Shown: positions 8,425-16,973 of the stretch, in pieces
Layout of the letters: every line of letters begins with the position of its first letter
Numbering within the stretch: the stretch's first letter is position 1
Source of the DNA: Candidatus Obscuribacterales bacterium
Lineage (GTDB): Bacteria; Cyanobacteriota; Vampirovibrionia; Obscuribacterales; Obscuribacteraceae
Direction: 5' to 3'
DNA: 64,000 nt
Assembly (NCBI GenBank): GCA_019752635.1
Contig: JAIELX010000032.1
Location: 1-64,000, forward strand
The notes under the pieces: model-generated
The model's database searches: none
Seen by the model: the letters and a program-made list of their open reading frames with translations, nothing else
Told to the model about the DNA's origin: nothing
Position numbers and translations under genes: made by a program

Positions 8425-8460
8425 TCAGCAACAACGGTTACCAGAGTAACGCACAAGCGA

Positions 8461-8494
8461 AAGCAGGCTGGGGTCCCGCCTGCTTTTCGTTTTG
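8461..8494 (+). terminator. intrinsic terminator after the Gly-rich exported protein
   Basis: AAAGCAGGC (8461-8469) pairs perfectly with GCCTGCTTT (8479-8487), followed by a T-rich tail (TCGTTTT). It lies 37 bp downstream of the stop at 8424. Confidence 0.85.
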
Positions 8495-8659
8495 GCAGGG
8501 AACCCGGTCCCGATTTCGATCTGAGCCCGGAGACTGCCACGCTACGCGCTTGCAGAAGTAAACAGTGTCCGAAATTTTTCCAGCCTTGCCTTTGGCTGTT
8601 CGGTCAATTATGCTTGCGTTGGAGTTTCGCCCGCCACAGGGCCTGGAAAGCGACCATCA

Positions 8660-11600
8660 ATGCTGGATTTTCTGTCCAGGTTTTCTGCGCCACCAAAGGC
8701 CGAATCACTGAACGCCGCGACAAGTTTCTCGCCGCCTTCGGCAGAGAAGGAGACGGAGGAACCAAGTCCGCTCGAAGGCATGCGTTTCAAATATCCCTTG
8801 CGCAAGTATCAGCAAGAGATTCTCGAGCTGACTCGCCTGAAGCTTGAGCGCGGAGAACGTGCGCTGCACATCGTGGCACCGCCCGGAGCGGGCAAAACCA
8901 TTATCGGACTCCAAATAGCCTGCGAACTTAAGCATCCAGCGCTGATCATTTCTCCCACGACTACCATTCAGGCTCAGTGGGGAGAGAAATTGAGTTTGTT
9001 TCTGCCCCCGGACTGCAAGGACACAAGCACGGAGCATTTGATTGGCACGCATGAAGACAAGCCGCTCAAACCCATTACTTTACTTACCTATCAGGTGTTG
9101 TCCACTCCCGGCCGTGAGCAAGAGTACTTAGAAAGACTTGCTCACGAAGCGTGGGTCGGCGAGCTTGTAAGCGGCACGGCAAACAGCAAAGGCGCAGCAG
9201 AGCTTCGAATTCTGGAGCTGATGCAGAACAACAAGAAGGCCTACGATCGTGAAATCTCACGGCACATTACCCGCTTACGGCGAAAACTTACTAGCGTTCT
9301 GGACCTGAAAGAGGTGCTCCACCCCAACGCCGTGTCCTTGATACAGTCGTTAAGGCGCCAAAAGTTCAGGACGGTTATTTTCGATGAATGCCACCACTTA
9401 ACCGACTACTGGGCGGCCATAATGTCGCAGGTAGTAAAACAGTTGGACGCACCGCTCGTAATCGGCTTGACCGGCACCCCTCCAGAGGGAAAGTCAGCAG
9501 GTCAGGAAACGCGCTACATGACTCTTGTTGGCGATATCGACTATCAGGTGCCAACGCCGGCACTGGTGCGCGAGGGCGGATTAGCGCCGTTTCAAGACTT
9601 AGTTCTTTTCACTCGTCCCACCGACACGGAAGAGGAGTTTCTGGCACTACAGCACCACGCGTTCCACGACCTGGTTCTGGAGCTAACACAACAAGTTGAA
9701 GTTGGAGCTGCGGCTGCTCTTGCTAAAGTAGAGAAGCGAACAGGGATCACGCGCGAATCGGTGCAGTTGAAAAAGAAACTGGCAGCAGCGCAACTGGAAA
9801 AGATCAAACTTGCAACCAAGAGCATCCCGACTCCACAGAAGGAAGTGGTTCCTGATATACCACCGATCGAAGTAAAGTTTGACGATGATCCCGACGGCGG
9901 AGAAATTGTCGTTGATATCGATCAGCTCGACGACGACTCAAGCTGCATCGTGGCCAACGAGGCAGAATCTCAAGCGACGGAAGTAGCGCCCGAACAACAC
10001 CCGGCAACAGACAGTGATGTCACACTCCATCAAGCAGCGACTACTCTTCCGGCCCTTGCGCCTGATCGCTATTCGCTTCTTACACGCTGGGTCACCGAAC
10101 GACTTGCCAGCGCGGGAAATGACGGCTGGGAAAAGTTTGTGTCGCGCGAAGCCGATCTGGCAGCGGCTATGTGCAGATATGCGTGGAAGTTCAAAATCAA
10201 GCTGCCGCCAGTAGTAGAACTATCTAACGACTTGATGCAAGCGCCACTGTTCATCGACGATTGGATGATGCTGCTGGAAGATTTTTCTCTCAATTACCTG
10301 AAAGTAAGTGCATCGGAAGAGAATCACGCGCTTTACGAACGAATTCGTCAAGCAATAGCAAAACTTGGGTATGGACTGACTGAAAAGGGGTTACGGAAAC
10401 AAGCATCGCCAGTAGACCGAGTGCTGGCCTTCAGCAGAAGCAAGACCAAAATAGTAGCTGAAATATTGCAAGTGGAGTACCGCAACCTCGGCGAAAGATT
10501 GCGAGCCGTAGTCGTAACCGACTACGAGAAGATGTCGGCGACAGCAAACAAAGCAACAAAGGGCGTTCTCAGCGAGGAGTCAGGCGGCGCCATTGCAGTA
10601 TTAAAAGACTTGCTGGCGGACGAAGCCAGCGAACAGATCAATCCTTGCCTGGTCACCGGCTCGATTATTCTAGTAGACAACCGAATCGCAGAGCCGTTTC
10701 AGAACGGAATGAACGACCTATTGAAGCAGGAGGGTTACTCGTTCACCACCGAAATGGTCGCTGTTCCCGGTGAGGCTTTCAGTCAACTCAGCTCAAACTC
10801 AACAGAATGGGAGTCGCGTATTTATGTAGGGCTGGCGACAAAGTTGCTTGAGAAAGGTGTCAGCAAAGTACTGGTAGGTACTCGCGGAATATTCGGTGAA
10901 GGTTGGGACTGCCAGGCACTCAACACGCTAGTAGACCTGACGACCACAACTACCCCGATGTCGGTGAAGCAATTGCGCGGGCGGTCGATTCGCATAAACA
11001 CCTCGGATCCACTTGGTGCATGCAAAGTCGCAAACAACTGGGATGTCGTTTGTATTGCTCCCCACTTGGAAAAAGGGCTGAACGATTACCAACGCTTCGT
11101 TCGCAAACATGAAGGCTACTTCGGTATCTGCGATGACGGTCAAGTTGAATGTGGCGTCGGGCACGTGCACCCGGCATTCTCGGATCTTACGCCTGCAGAG
11201 GTGTTTGCCGGTCTGGGAGAATTCAATGCGGAAATGAAACACAGAGCTTTGAACAGGGAAGCTGTGTATGAACTGTGGAAAGTTGGACAGCACTACAGCA
11301 ACGTTACTATTGGTTGTGCAGAAGTAACAAAAATGCGCGACCTGCACCTGTCCCCTCCCTACTTGCGAAGAAGCCTTACATACAAGGAACACGCGCACTT
11401 ACTGCGGCAAAATCTCAATGGTGTTTGGCTCGATTACACGGTTGCCGCACTGTTATTAACACCACCGGCAGTATCATTATCCTTACAGTTCAAGCTACCA
11501 ATCATCACGTGCATTATATTCATTCTCGTGGCAACGCTGGCAATCAGACGTTATATCAATCTCTACCAAAGGTTGAAGAATGAAGTCTGTAGACCTTGTT

Positions 11601-12346
11601 CGCAAGAGACAGGATTGCGCGACATCGGGGTGGCCGTTCTGAGGGCATTGCAAAAGCTGCGTGTGATACCACGAATCGTGCCACCGGAAGCGGTGCGTAT
11701 TTCAAGACGAACCGATGGCAGTTTGCGAGTTTTTTTGGATACAGCGGATCCGAAGCATGCACAGGAGTTCATCAAATGCGTCAAGGAAGTGATAGAACCG
11801 ATTAAAGCGCAGCCTTATCTAATCGCAAAGTTTGAATATGCGCCTGGTGCGCAAAGAAAAAAATCGCAGAAGAAACAACAAGAGATAGTAAAGCCGCTGG
11901 CGCCCAAAAGCAAGAGCGCCTTTGGTCCCGGCACGAAAGCGAAAACGGCCAGGAAAGCGGTAGCAAAAAACGGCGCAACCAAAACCAATCAGGGCGACCC
12001 GGCTACGCCCCGTGCAGAATCCGCCGAAAAAGCATCAATCCTGAGCCGGGCGTTCACCGACAGCACACAAGTCACGGACGCACCACCAAACCCGCTGCCA
12101 CCATCGCGGGCCGAGGCCTTATTCTTCCGGTATTATCTCAAAGGCGAAGCGGAATTGAGACTTTCCGGTTTTCATGCCGTGCCGTCTATCTTTTGCCGGT
12201 CCGAGAAAACACGGCAAGCCTTTCAACAAAGCTGGAACAAGCATGTCAGTCCCGGCGAAATCTTTGCCACTGAATCGAAACCGGAAATCGCAAACCGCTA
12301 TTTCGGTCAGGGCGCGGTGGTATCAAAAAGACTGTTGTGGGAGTAA
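8660..12346 (+). CDS. very large DEAD/DEAH-type SF2 helicase with predicted transmembrane hairpin and basic tail
   Basis: A 1228-residue protein. The first RecA-like domain has Walker A APPGAGKT (73-80), motif II DECHH (about 241-245) and motif III-like GLTGTPP (about 268). The second RecA domain carries 'GTRGIFGEGWDC' (about 739-751) and motif VI-like 'QLRGRSIR' (about 770). The two are separated by an unusually long insert of about 450 residues with an acidic, low-complexity part (about 395-450). Around residues 923-963 there are two hydrophobic stretches that look like a membrane hairpin. A Lys-rich segment (about 1065-1120) and a C-terminal globular part follow. The core looks like the ResIII/XPB-type translocases, but no nuclease or methylase neighbour makes this a classical restriction system. 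No strong ribosome site precedes the ATG at 8660. Exact role unknown. Confidence 0.85.
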   Translation: MLDFLSRFSAPPKAESLNAATSFSPPSAEKETEEPSPLEGMRFKYPLRKYQQEILELTRLKLERGERALHIVAPPGAGKTIIGLQIACELKHPALIISPTTTIQAQWGEKLSLFLPPDCKDTSTEHLIGTHEDKPLKPITLLTYQVLSTPGREQEYLERLAHEAWVGELVSGTANSKGAAELRILELMQNNKKAYDREISRHITRLRRKLTSVLDLKEVLHPNAVSLIQSLRRQKFRTVIFDECHHLTDYWAAIMSQVVKQLDAPLVIGLTGTPPEGKSAGQETRYMTLVGDIDYQVPTPALVREGGLAPFQDLVLFTRPTDTEEEFLALQHHAFHDLVLELTQQVEVGAAAALAKVEKRTGITRESVQLKKKLAAAQLEKIKLATKSIPTPQKEVVPDIPPIEVKFDDDPDGGEIVVDIDQLDDDSSCIVANEAESQATEVAPEQHPATDSDVTLHQAATTLPALAPDRYSLLTRWVTERLASAGNDGWEKFVSREADLAAAMCRYAWKFKIKLPPVVELSNDLMQAPLFIDDWMMLLEDFSLNYLKVSASEENHALYERIRQAIAKLGYGLTEKGLRKQASPVDRVLAFSRSKTKIVAEILQVEYRNLGERLRAVVVTDYEKMSATANKATKGVLSEESGGAIAVLKDLLADEASEQINPCLVTGSIILVDNRIAEPFQNGMNDLLKQEGYSFTTEMVAVPGEAFSQLSSNSTEWESRIYVGLATKLLEKGVSKVLVGTRGIFGEGWDCQALNTLVDLTTTTTPMSVKQLRGRSIRINTSDPLGACKVANNWDVVCIAPHLEKGLNDYQRFVRKHEGYFGICDDGQVECGVGHVHPAFSDLTPAEVFAGLGEFNAEMKHRALNREAVYELWKVGQHYSNVTIGCAEVTKMRDLHLSPPYLRRSLTYKEHAHLLRQNLNGVWLDYTVAALLLTPPAVSLSLQFKLPIITCIIFILVATLAIRRYINLYQRLKNEVCRPCSQETGLRDIGVAVLRALQKLRVIPRIVPPEAVRISRRTDGSLRVFLDTADPKHAQEFIKCVKEVIEPIKAQPYLIAKFEYAPGAQRKKSQKKQQEIVKPLAPKSKSAFGPGTKAKTARKAVAKNGATKTNQGDPATPRAESAEKASILSRAFTDSTQVTDAPPNPLPPSRAEALFFRYYLKGEAELRLSGFHAVPSIFCRSEKTRQAFQQSWNKHVSPGEIFATESKPEIANRYFGQGAVVSKRLLWE

Positions 12347-12367
12347 GTCCGAATCAGTTGCGAATTG

Positions 12368-12592
12368 CTAACGAAGTTCATCGCGCAACAACATCTGAGA
12401 TAGCATCTGATAAGCCTGCTCATCTAAAATATTGTCCATTAGGGCTCGTTCCAGAAAAAGTCTTTCTTCTGTCGAAATCTTGCCGTCAGCAAGAATGAGG
12501 GCTTTCAACGCTTGAGCGTCGTACTTGGAAACCTTTCCCGCATCATGGAGGATATCCTTAAGAGCTTCTTCCAACGTTCTGATCGTAGCCAC
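12368..12592 (-). CDS. small TerB-like acidic helical protein
   Basis: 74 residues. The stretch 'ALILADGKISTEERLFLERAL' with an Asp-Gly turn resembles the EF-hand-like core of TerB/DUF533-type proteins, though it is much shorter than TerB (about 150 aa). It is predicted all-helical and cytoplasmic. The GTG at 12592 is preferred because AAGGAG lies six bases upstream; a GTG nine codons further upstream lacks such a site. It is divergent from the rhodanese gene, 64 bp away. Confidence 0.65.
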   Translation of the reverse strand: MATIRTLEEALKDILHDAGKVSKYDAQALKALILADGKISTEERLFLERALMDNILDEQAYQMLSQMLLRDELR

Positions 12593-12656
12593 TGAATTCT
12601 CCTTGTTATGCTCCCACACGATTATACTTAGAATGCCCGTTCAGGAGTTGTAGTAA

Positions 12657-12995
12657 ATGTCCGGTCAAACAGCAGATGAAATATCGGTTCTCGAGCTTAA
12701 GTCAAAAATGGACGCCGGTGAGCAGGTCATATTGCTTGACGTCCGTGAGCCGCATGAGTTAGAGATTTGCTGCCTAAAGAACACATTTCACTTTCCCATG
12801 GCCGAGCTGCGATTTCACATGGACGACCTTGAACCGTACAGAAATCACGAACTCATAGTTTACTGTCGCACTGGTAGACGTAGTGCCATGGCGGCGATGT
12901 TTCTTAGAGACGCAGGATTTAGCGGAGCAAAGAATCTGACAGGCGGTGTTCACGCCTGGTCAGACCAAGTGGATTCTTCTTTTCAAAAGTATTAG
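12657..12995 (+). CDS. single-domain rhodanese-like sulfurtransferase
   Basis: A 112-residue protein covering one complete rhodanese domain: 'LLDVREPHELEICCL' (CH2A-like motif), the active-site loop CRTGRRS with the persulfide-forming Cys, and the C-terminal 'NLTGGVHAWSDQVD'. Such proteins (GlpE/PspE-like) carry sulfane sulfur. A two-Cys motif (ICC) early in the fold is unusual for the family. AGGAG lies about ten bases upstream of the ATG. Confidence 0.88.
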   Translation: MSGQTADEISVLELKSKMDAGEQVILLDVREPHELEICCLKNTFHFPMAELRFHMDDLEPYRNHELIVYCRTGRRSAMAAMFLRDAGFSGAKNLTGGVHAWSDQVDSSFQKY

Positions 12996-13177
12996 CAGAA
13001 ACCTTAGCACTGCATATAGTGGCATCCGTCGTCCGTTGCACCGGTCGCCGGTTCCGGCAGAGGCAACGGTCTCGACTCCACGCTCTGCAACGGACCGGTC
13101 AAACGGCTGCAAATTCCGCGCCGATCCTCGCTCTTGCGCCATGAGCTTAGGAATCAGCAATATAGGTTGTTCACCAG

Positions 13178-13291
13178 CTAAACGCGTTGGGTTACAGCCA
13201 GCCCGACATCGCCGAGAACGAACTGATTGCGGTGGAAAAGGTTTCAAAGATAAATCACGGCATCGTTCTCATGGACGTTATGCAGTGGTTC
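13178..13291 (+). pseudogene. relic of a response-regulator receiver domain
   Basis: In the 402-bp gap after the rhodanese gene, one plus-strand frame reads 'DIAENELIAVEKVSKI' then 'NHGIVLMDV' (13205 to about 13279). This matches the middle of a receiver domain, normally 'DxAENGLEAVEKV' then 'xYDIVLMDVQMP', including the phospho-acceptor Asp. The codons just before it, in the neighbouring frame (13178-13203), read 'AKRVGLQP', the expected 'LKRLGYQP' segment, so a one-base frameshift separates the two. Downstream the match ends after MDV. No start codon and no complete domain exist. I read it as the decayed remnant of a receiver or hybrid histidine kinase. Confidence 0.6.
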
Positions 13292-13323
13292 CACTTAATC
13301 GAGAACCGGCGTAGGCTAAAGCT

Positions 13324-13357
13324 AAAAGCCGCCTTCAGTAAATGAAAAGCGGCTTTC
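13324..13357 (-). terminator. hairpin downstream of the small exported protein
   Basis: AAAGCCGC (13325-13332) pairs with GCGGCTTT (13349-13356). Read on the minus strand it follows the gene ending at 13398 by about 40 bases and is trailed by TTTTAGCTTT, a modest U-tract. It could act in both directions. Confidence 0.55.
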
Positions 13358-13397
13358 GATTGTCTATGAATCTGCAAAGGTAACCAGCAGAGCAAAA

Positions 13398-13700
13398 TTA
13401 CATCGGCACCATGCCGGGATCGCCGATAATCAAGCTGGGCGAACGCAGCGGATGCTCGTTACTGATTGGGTTATTCATATCGGTGCGAATGCGCTTTCCT
13501 TCCGGTTGCGTAGACTGGTGCTTCATAAGCACTTCAATCGCACGGCGAACGGTTGGTTCACTCGCTGGCACGTGTCCCGTCTTGCTGGTGAGAACGGCAA
13601 CTACAACGGAGGAATCATCTGCGGCAGCGCAATTGAGTCCCGCTGATGCCCCGAGAACGAGACAAAATGAAAGTATTAGATTTGGTTTCTTGATATTCAT
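13398..13700 (-). CDS. small exported hypothetical protein
   Basis: 100 residues with a signal peptide (MNIKKPN, hydrophobic core, Ala-rich cleavage region near CAAADD). The mature part of about 75 residues contains a short beta-prone stretch (SSVVVAVLTS), a helical 'PTVRRAIEVLMKHQ' and a Pro/Asn/Ile-rich tail. No family recognised. It faces the rhodanese gene across the relic region. Confidence 0.6.
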   Translation of the reverse strand: MNIKKPNLILSFCLVLGASAGLNCAAADDSSVVVAVLTSKTGHVPASEPTVRRAIEVLMKHQSTQPEGKRIRTDMNNPISNEHPLRSPSLIIGDPGMVPM

Positions 13701-13972
13701 GGCTGAAGTATAGATCTCAATATCGAGGAATGAAAGAAGGTTTGTGAAGCTTTAATCTTGTTTGATGCGGGAAATACGAATTTTTCATTCCGCACTAATC
13801 GTATCAGTCGAGCCAAAATCAATTCAATTGCATCCGCTTGACTTGCACATAGACGCAACCACAAGTGTAAAGTGCCCCCCGTGCTTCCTGCACCGGAAGC
13901 TCAAGTGCGGCCGGGTTGAACCGGTCGCCGAACAATCGCCTTACTTGGCTCTATAGAAGGGCATAGTAGAAT

Positions 13973-14935
13973 GTGATGGCGAACAAGGGGCAAAGGAGTG
14001 GGATCGTGCCAGGCACTCAAGTACCAGCCAACGCGGCTGAGCAGGCAAACAAAGTGAAACAGAACTCGCCCGTTGCCGTGTTGAAAGAATGGTCCGAAAT
14101 GATCAAGCTTGAGCACACTGTATTTGCGCTCCCCTTCGCTCTCACGGGGCTTTTGTTAGCAAGCAAATCCATGCCTTCAGCCGAAACGTTCTTCTGGACC
14201 ATCTGCGCCTTTGGCGGGGCGAGAGCGGCTGCGATGACGATGAATCGACTTATTGACGCAAGTATCGACGCGAAAAATCCGCGAACGTCAACCCGAGCAA
14301 TTCCCGCCGGCAAAATAAGTCCCTTCAATGCAATCCTATTCTCAATCTTCGCCTTTGGACTGATGATTTTCGCAGCAAGTAAGCTGCCGTCCTTGTGCTT
14401 GCAACTTTCGCCAATCGCAGTTTTGTGGCTCAGCTTTTATTCGTTCACAAAACGGTTTACCTGGTTATGCCACCTGGTCTTGGGCGTTGCCCTTGGTGGT
14501 GCGGCTTTGGGTGGCTGGGTTGCAGCCGGTGGCGCACTAAATATAATGGCGCCGTGGCTGCTTGCGTTGTCGGTTGCAACCTGGGTGGCAGGATTCGACA
14601 TTATCTACGCATTACAGGATATCGATTTTGATCGCAGCGAAAAACTGCATAGCATTCCAGCGGCTTTTGGTATCCCAATGGCACTTACAATTTCGTCCAT
14701 GTTGCATTTGGTCACGGCTGCAAGCCTGGTTTTGACGGGTGTGATCCTTTCACGCGGACCGCTTTTCTGGCTTGGCACCGTGCTTGTAATGGTAATGCTG
14801 AAGTACGAGCACAAGCTGGTCCGCCCGGACGACCTGAGCAAAATAAACGCGGCATTTTTTACCACCAACGGCATAGTCTCCATATGCATGTTTGTTGCCA
14901 CGCTCGCCGACTGCATCTTCTTTCCAGCGCGGTGA
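13973..14935 (+). CDS. UbiA-family prenyltransferase, MqnP/'ubiA_other'-like
   Basis: A 320-residue integral membrane enzyme with about eight hydrophobic segments. The two metal-diphosphate motifs are 'NRLIDASIDAKNPRT' (family NxxxDxxxD) and 'YALQDIDFDR' (second Asp-rich motif). The spelling of both, with 'TSTRAIPAGKI' and 'ATWVAGFDIIYALQD', fits the ubiA_other/MqnP branch, which prenylates an aromatic precursor in futalosine-type menaquinone synthesis; ordinary 4-hydroxybenzoate polyprenyltransferase remains possible. A non-conserved hydrophilic N-terminus of about 35 residues precedes the domain. Start is GTG 13973 or the adjacent ATG 13976. Confidence 0.85.
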   Translation: MMANKGQRSGIVPGTQVPANAAEQANKVKQNSPVAVLKEWSEMIKLEHTVFALPFALTGLLLASKSMPSAETFFWTICAFGGARAAAMTMNRLIDASIDAKNPRTSTRAIPAGKISPFNAILFSIFAFGLMIFAASKLPSLCLQLSPIAVLWLSFYSFTKRFTWLCHLVLGVALGGAALGGWVAAGGALNIMAPWLLALSVATWVAGFDIIYALQDIDFDRSEKLHSIPAAFGIPMALTISSMLHLVTAASLVLTGVILSRGPLFWLGTVLVMVMLKYEHKLVRPDDLSKINAAFFTTNGIVSICMFVATLADCIFFPAR

Positions 14936-15040
14936 AGTCGCCTCATACTCATTATTGATACTGCCGTAGATCACGGGCGCAAAGGCACACCAGCACGGCA
15001 GTCCTCGTCTGTTCTGAGATGAGAGACAGAGGAACACAGT

Positions 15041-15653
15041 ATGCAACATTTGACACCGTCACAGCTACGTCGATTGCAGGAAGACGTGGTTCGCCGTAAA
15101 ACCAGCCAGGAAATCAATGAGCGAATTGACCGCCAAATTGAACGCAATGTCGGCTACTTCGCAACACAATCAAAAGAGGCAATCAGCGATCGAATAGAAG
15201 AGCTAGAGGAAGAATGGGACGTGGACCGCTTGTTGGCGCGAAACGCAGCAGTCATTGCTTTATCTGGAACAGCACTCGGCGCCTTCCTTCACAGGAGCTT
15301 TCTTGTGATACCACTACTGGTGACGTCTTTCCTCTGGCACCACATGCAGAAGGGATGGTGCCCCCCCCCTGCCGGTGCTACGACGGATGGGGACAAGGAC
15401 TCTTCGCGAAATTGAATGCGAGATATTCGCTTTGAAGGTTCTGCGCGGCGACTTCGACAATCTTCCCAAAGGCATCGAGCCGGCAGAACGCACGCGCTCA
15501 GTCCTTGAACGCGTGAGCAAGGGCGCACGTAGCGATGGACAGGTCAGCAATACGAACGGCGGCGGAGCCCGGGAGTCGAAAAAAAACGGGACCTTACGGT
15601 CCCGTTATCAGATTTATGAGTCCAGCTACAGATTACTCAATCAGCTTGATTGA
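15041..15653 (+). pseudogene. conserved membrane protein interrupted by a nine-C tract (frameshift)
   Basis: The first frame (15041-15415) begins with a charged helical region 'RRLQEDVVRRKTSQEINERIDRQIERNV' (given in parts: positions 10-37), then a coiled acidic segment, then a hydrophobic pair of segments, and runs to 'KGWCPP'. At 15361-15369 there are nine C. With eight, the reading continues as 'CPPLPVLRRMGTRTLREIE' and 'ALKVLRGDF', exactly the Pro-rich turn and basic helix expected after 'GWCPP' in this family of small membrane proteins. As written, the first frame ends after 17 unrelated residues at 15415. Restored length is 203 aa. The cause could be a sequencing error, a real mutation or slippage-based switching. 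The restored C-terminus runs across the TadG-side terminator and overlaps the opposing gene by 21 bp. Confidence 0.75.
15579..15604 (-). terminator. intrinsic terminator of the TadE/TadG-like operon
   Basis: On the minus strand CGGGACC-GTAA-GGTCCCG is followed by eight T (plus-strand A run 15579-15586). The stem is perfect and it lies 29 bp after the stop at 15633. Confidence 0.9.
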
Positions 15654-16958
15654 ATAAGGGTTCCAGTTCTGGATCGCTGCATTGGTCTGGCTATCACCGG
15701 TGTCAGGAAGTGTTCCGCTGCCCCCATGGTCGATACCTTTCACGATACGAGCCACGATGGTTTCAACAACCCCACCCTTCTGGTTGACGATTACGTTTTC
15801 AACGTGCACGCCGACAAAGGCAATCAGCTCCCGGCTCTGATTGAAAGGCTCTTCGCCTCTGATTACCGGCAGATAAAGGATGGGCTCATTCCGCAAAGCC
15901 TGCAAGTAACTATCTTGTCCAACATGCTTGTCAGCCAACTGTTTCTCGCCGAGAACTCCGTTATTCAGATTGATTTGCTCACCGATGGTCACGGTTGGGA
16001 TGTGTCCCGGTACGACGTCCTGGAAGCCCAAGCACATGTCGACCGCATCTCGTACCCACTTGCCGCTGGTCGGATCCGTGGTGAATGAAGTCCATGCTGC
16101 GTTTTTAAAGGTTTGCGAATTGAGGTGCAAATACACCAGATCGCCTATGCGCAAATCTTTGAGCGGTTTGTGGTCATAGTATGTTGTTTGGGAAGGAGTA
16201 CCGCCATTGTCTCCGGAACCAGTTCCGTCACCACCGGTAGTGGTTGTACTGTTTCCGTTTCCGTTTCCGTTTCCATTTCCATTACCGTTGGAACCGGAAG
16301 CAGTTGTCGTAGTGGTTGTGGTAGTCGTTGTGCTGGAGGAATTGCCATTTCCGTTGCCGTTACTGCTGCCTCCACCGTTGCCATTTCCACCGCCACCAGC
16401 TGCGCCCTGGCCGGAATTGGAATTGTTTTTCGGACCAGTGCTTCCGTTGCCCGGTAAGGCGTCAATGCTTACTGCCAGTGGGAACAGCTTGTAGCCACTG
16501 TGACGAGTAATACGTCCAAGTCCACCCGCAACAGCCGTTACTCCGACGTTGTCCTCAGGGCGATTGATAATCGCCAACATCATATTCTTGAACACCATGT
16601 TGACCGTGACGCGAACGGTACCTAACCCATCGGCGTCCGGAGGAGTTACCACCGTCGAGATGGACGTAGTCCCTTCATCGGGATCGACATGGAGTGCATT
16701 ACGAAGATACTCATTCGCTACAGCCAGTGCGTGTTGATCACACTTGGTGACGTCCGCACTCAGGTCCTGCGCTCCAGCGATAGCCGCTGCGTCAGCAACC
16801 GCACGTAACTGGCAACGCATGTAAGTGATTTGCGCTGTGTCGACTGCCAGGGAGCAGATCAAAACGACGATTAGCACCACCGCTGCGAGCATTACGGTGC
16901 CTAAGCTACCTGTCTGAGCCCTGAGTTTTGTTCGTGCGCGTAGTTTGTTGTAGTTCAT
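15633..16958 (-). CDS. TadG-like pilus-assembly/secreted protein with Gly-Asn and Thr repeats
   Basis: 441 residues. After a basic N-terminus there is one transmembrane segment (about 20-42) followed by 'DTAQITYMRCQLRAVADAAAIAGAQ', the TadE/G-type helix that begins pseudopilin-like Flp proteins (given from residue 40). A Cys/Asn-rich soluble domain follows. The centre (about 180-265) is low-complexity: Asn-Gly dipeptide runs and a run of ten Thr. The C-terminal region (about 270-441) is a folded domain of unknown type. CGGAG upstream supports the ATG. The TadE-like gene lies 15 bp upstream, so the two form an operon. No TadA/TadB/TadC genes are in the window. Confidence 0.8.
   Translation of the reverse strand: MNYNKLRARTKLRAQTGSLGTVMLAAVVLIVVLICSLAVDTAQITYMRCQLRAVADAAAIAGAQDLSADVTKCDQHALAVANEYLRNALHVDPDEGTTSISTVVTPPDADGLGTVRVTVNMVFKNMMLAIINRPEDNVGVTAVAGGLGRITRHSGYKLFPLAVSIDALPGNGSTGPKNNSNSGQGAAGGGGNGNGGGSSNGNGNGNSSSTTTTTTTTTTASGSNGNGNGNGNGNGNSTTTTGGDGTGSGDNGGTPSQTTYYDHKPLKDLRIGDLVYLHLNSQTFKNAAWTSFTTDPTSGKWVRDAVDMCLGFQDVVPGHIPTVTIGEQINLNNGVLGEKQLADKHVGQDSYLQALRNEPILYLPVIRGEEPFNQSRELIAFVGVHVENVIVNQKGGVVETIVARIVKGIDHGGSGTLPDTGDSQTNAAIQNWNPYSIKLIE
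16205..16420 (-). repeat. Asn-Gly / Thr low-complexity coding repeat
   Basis: Within the TadG-like gene the DNA consists of short units related to GTTTCC (coding Asn-Gly on the minus strand) around 16250-16290 and 16345-16400, and a GTDGTD-type run coding poly-Thr around 16301-16331. Such arrays commonly vary in length between strains. Confidence 0.8.
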
Positions 16959-16973
16959 TGAGAAACTCCGTGA

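Noticed and set aside
8660..12346. Type I or type III restriction subunit
   Set aside because: No methylase, specificity or nuclease gene lies next to it and the second half has no recognised endonuclease motif.
12946..13314. Plus-strand open frame of 122 codons after the rhodanese gene
   Set aside because: It overlaps the rhodanese end in another phase, and its only family-like part is the frameshifted receiver relic.
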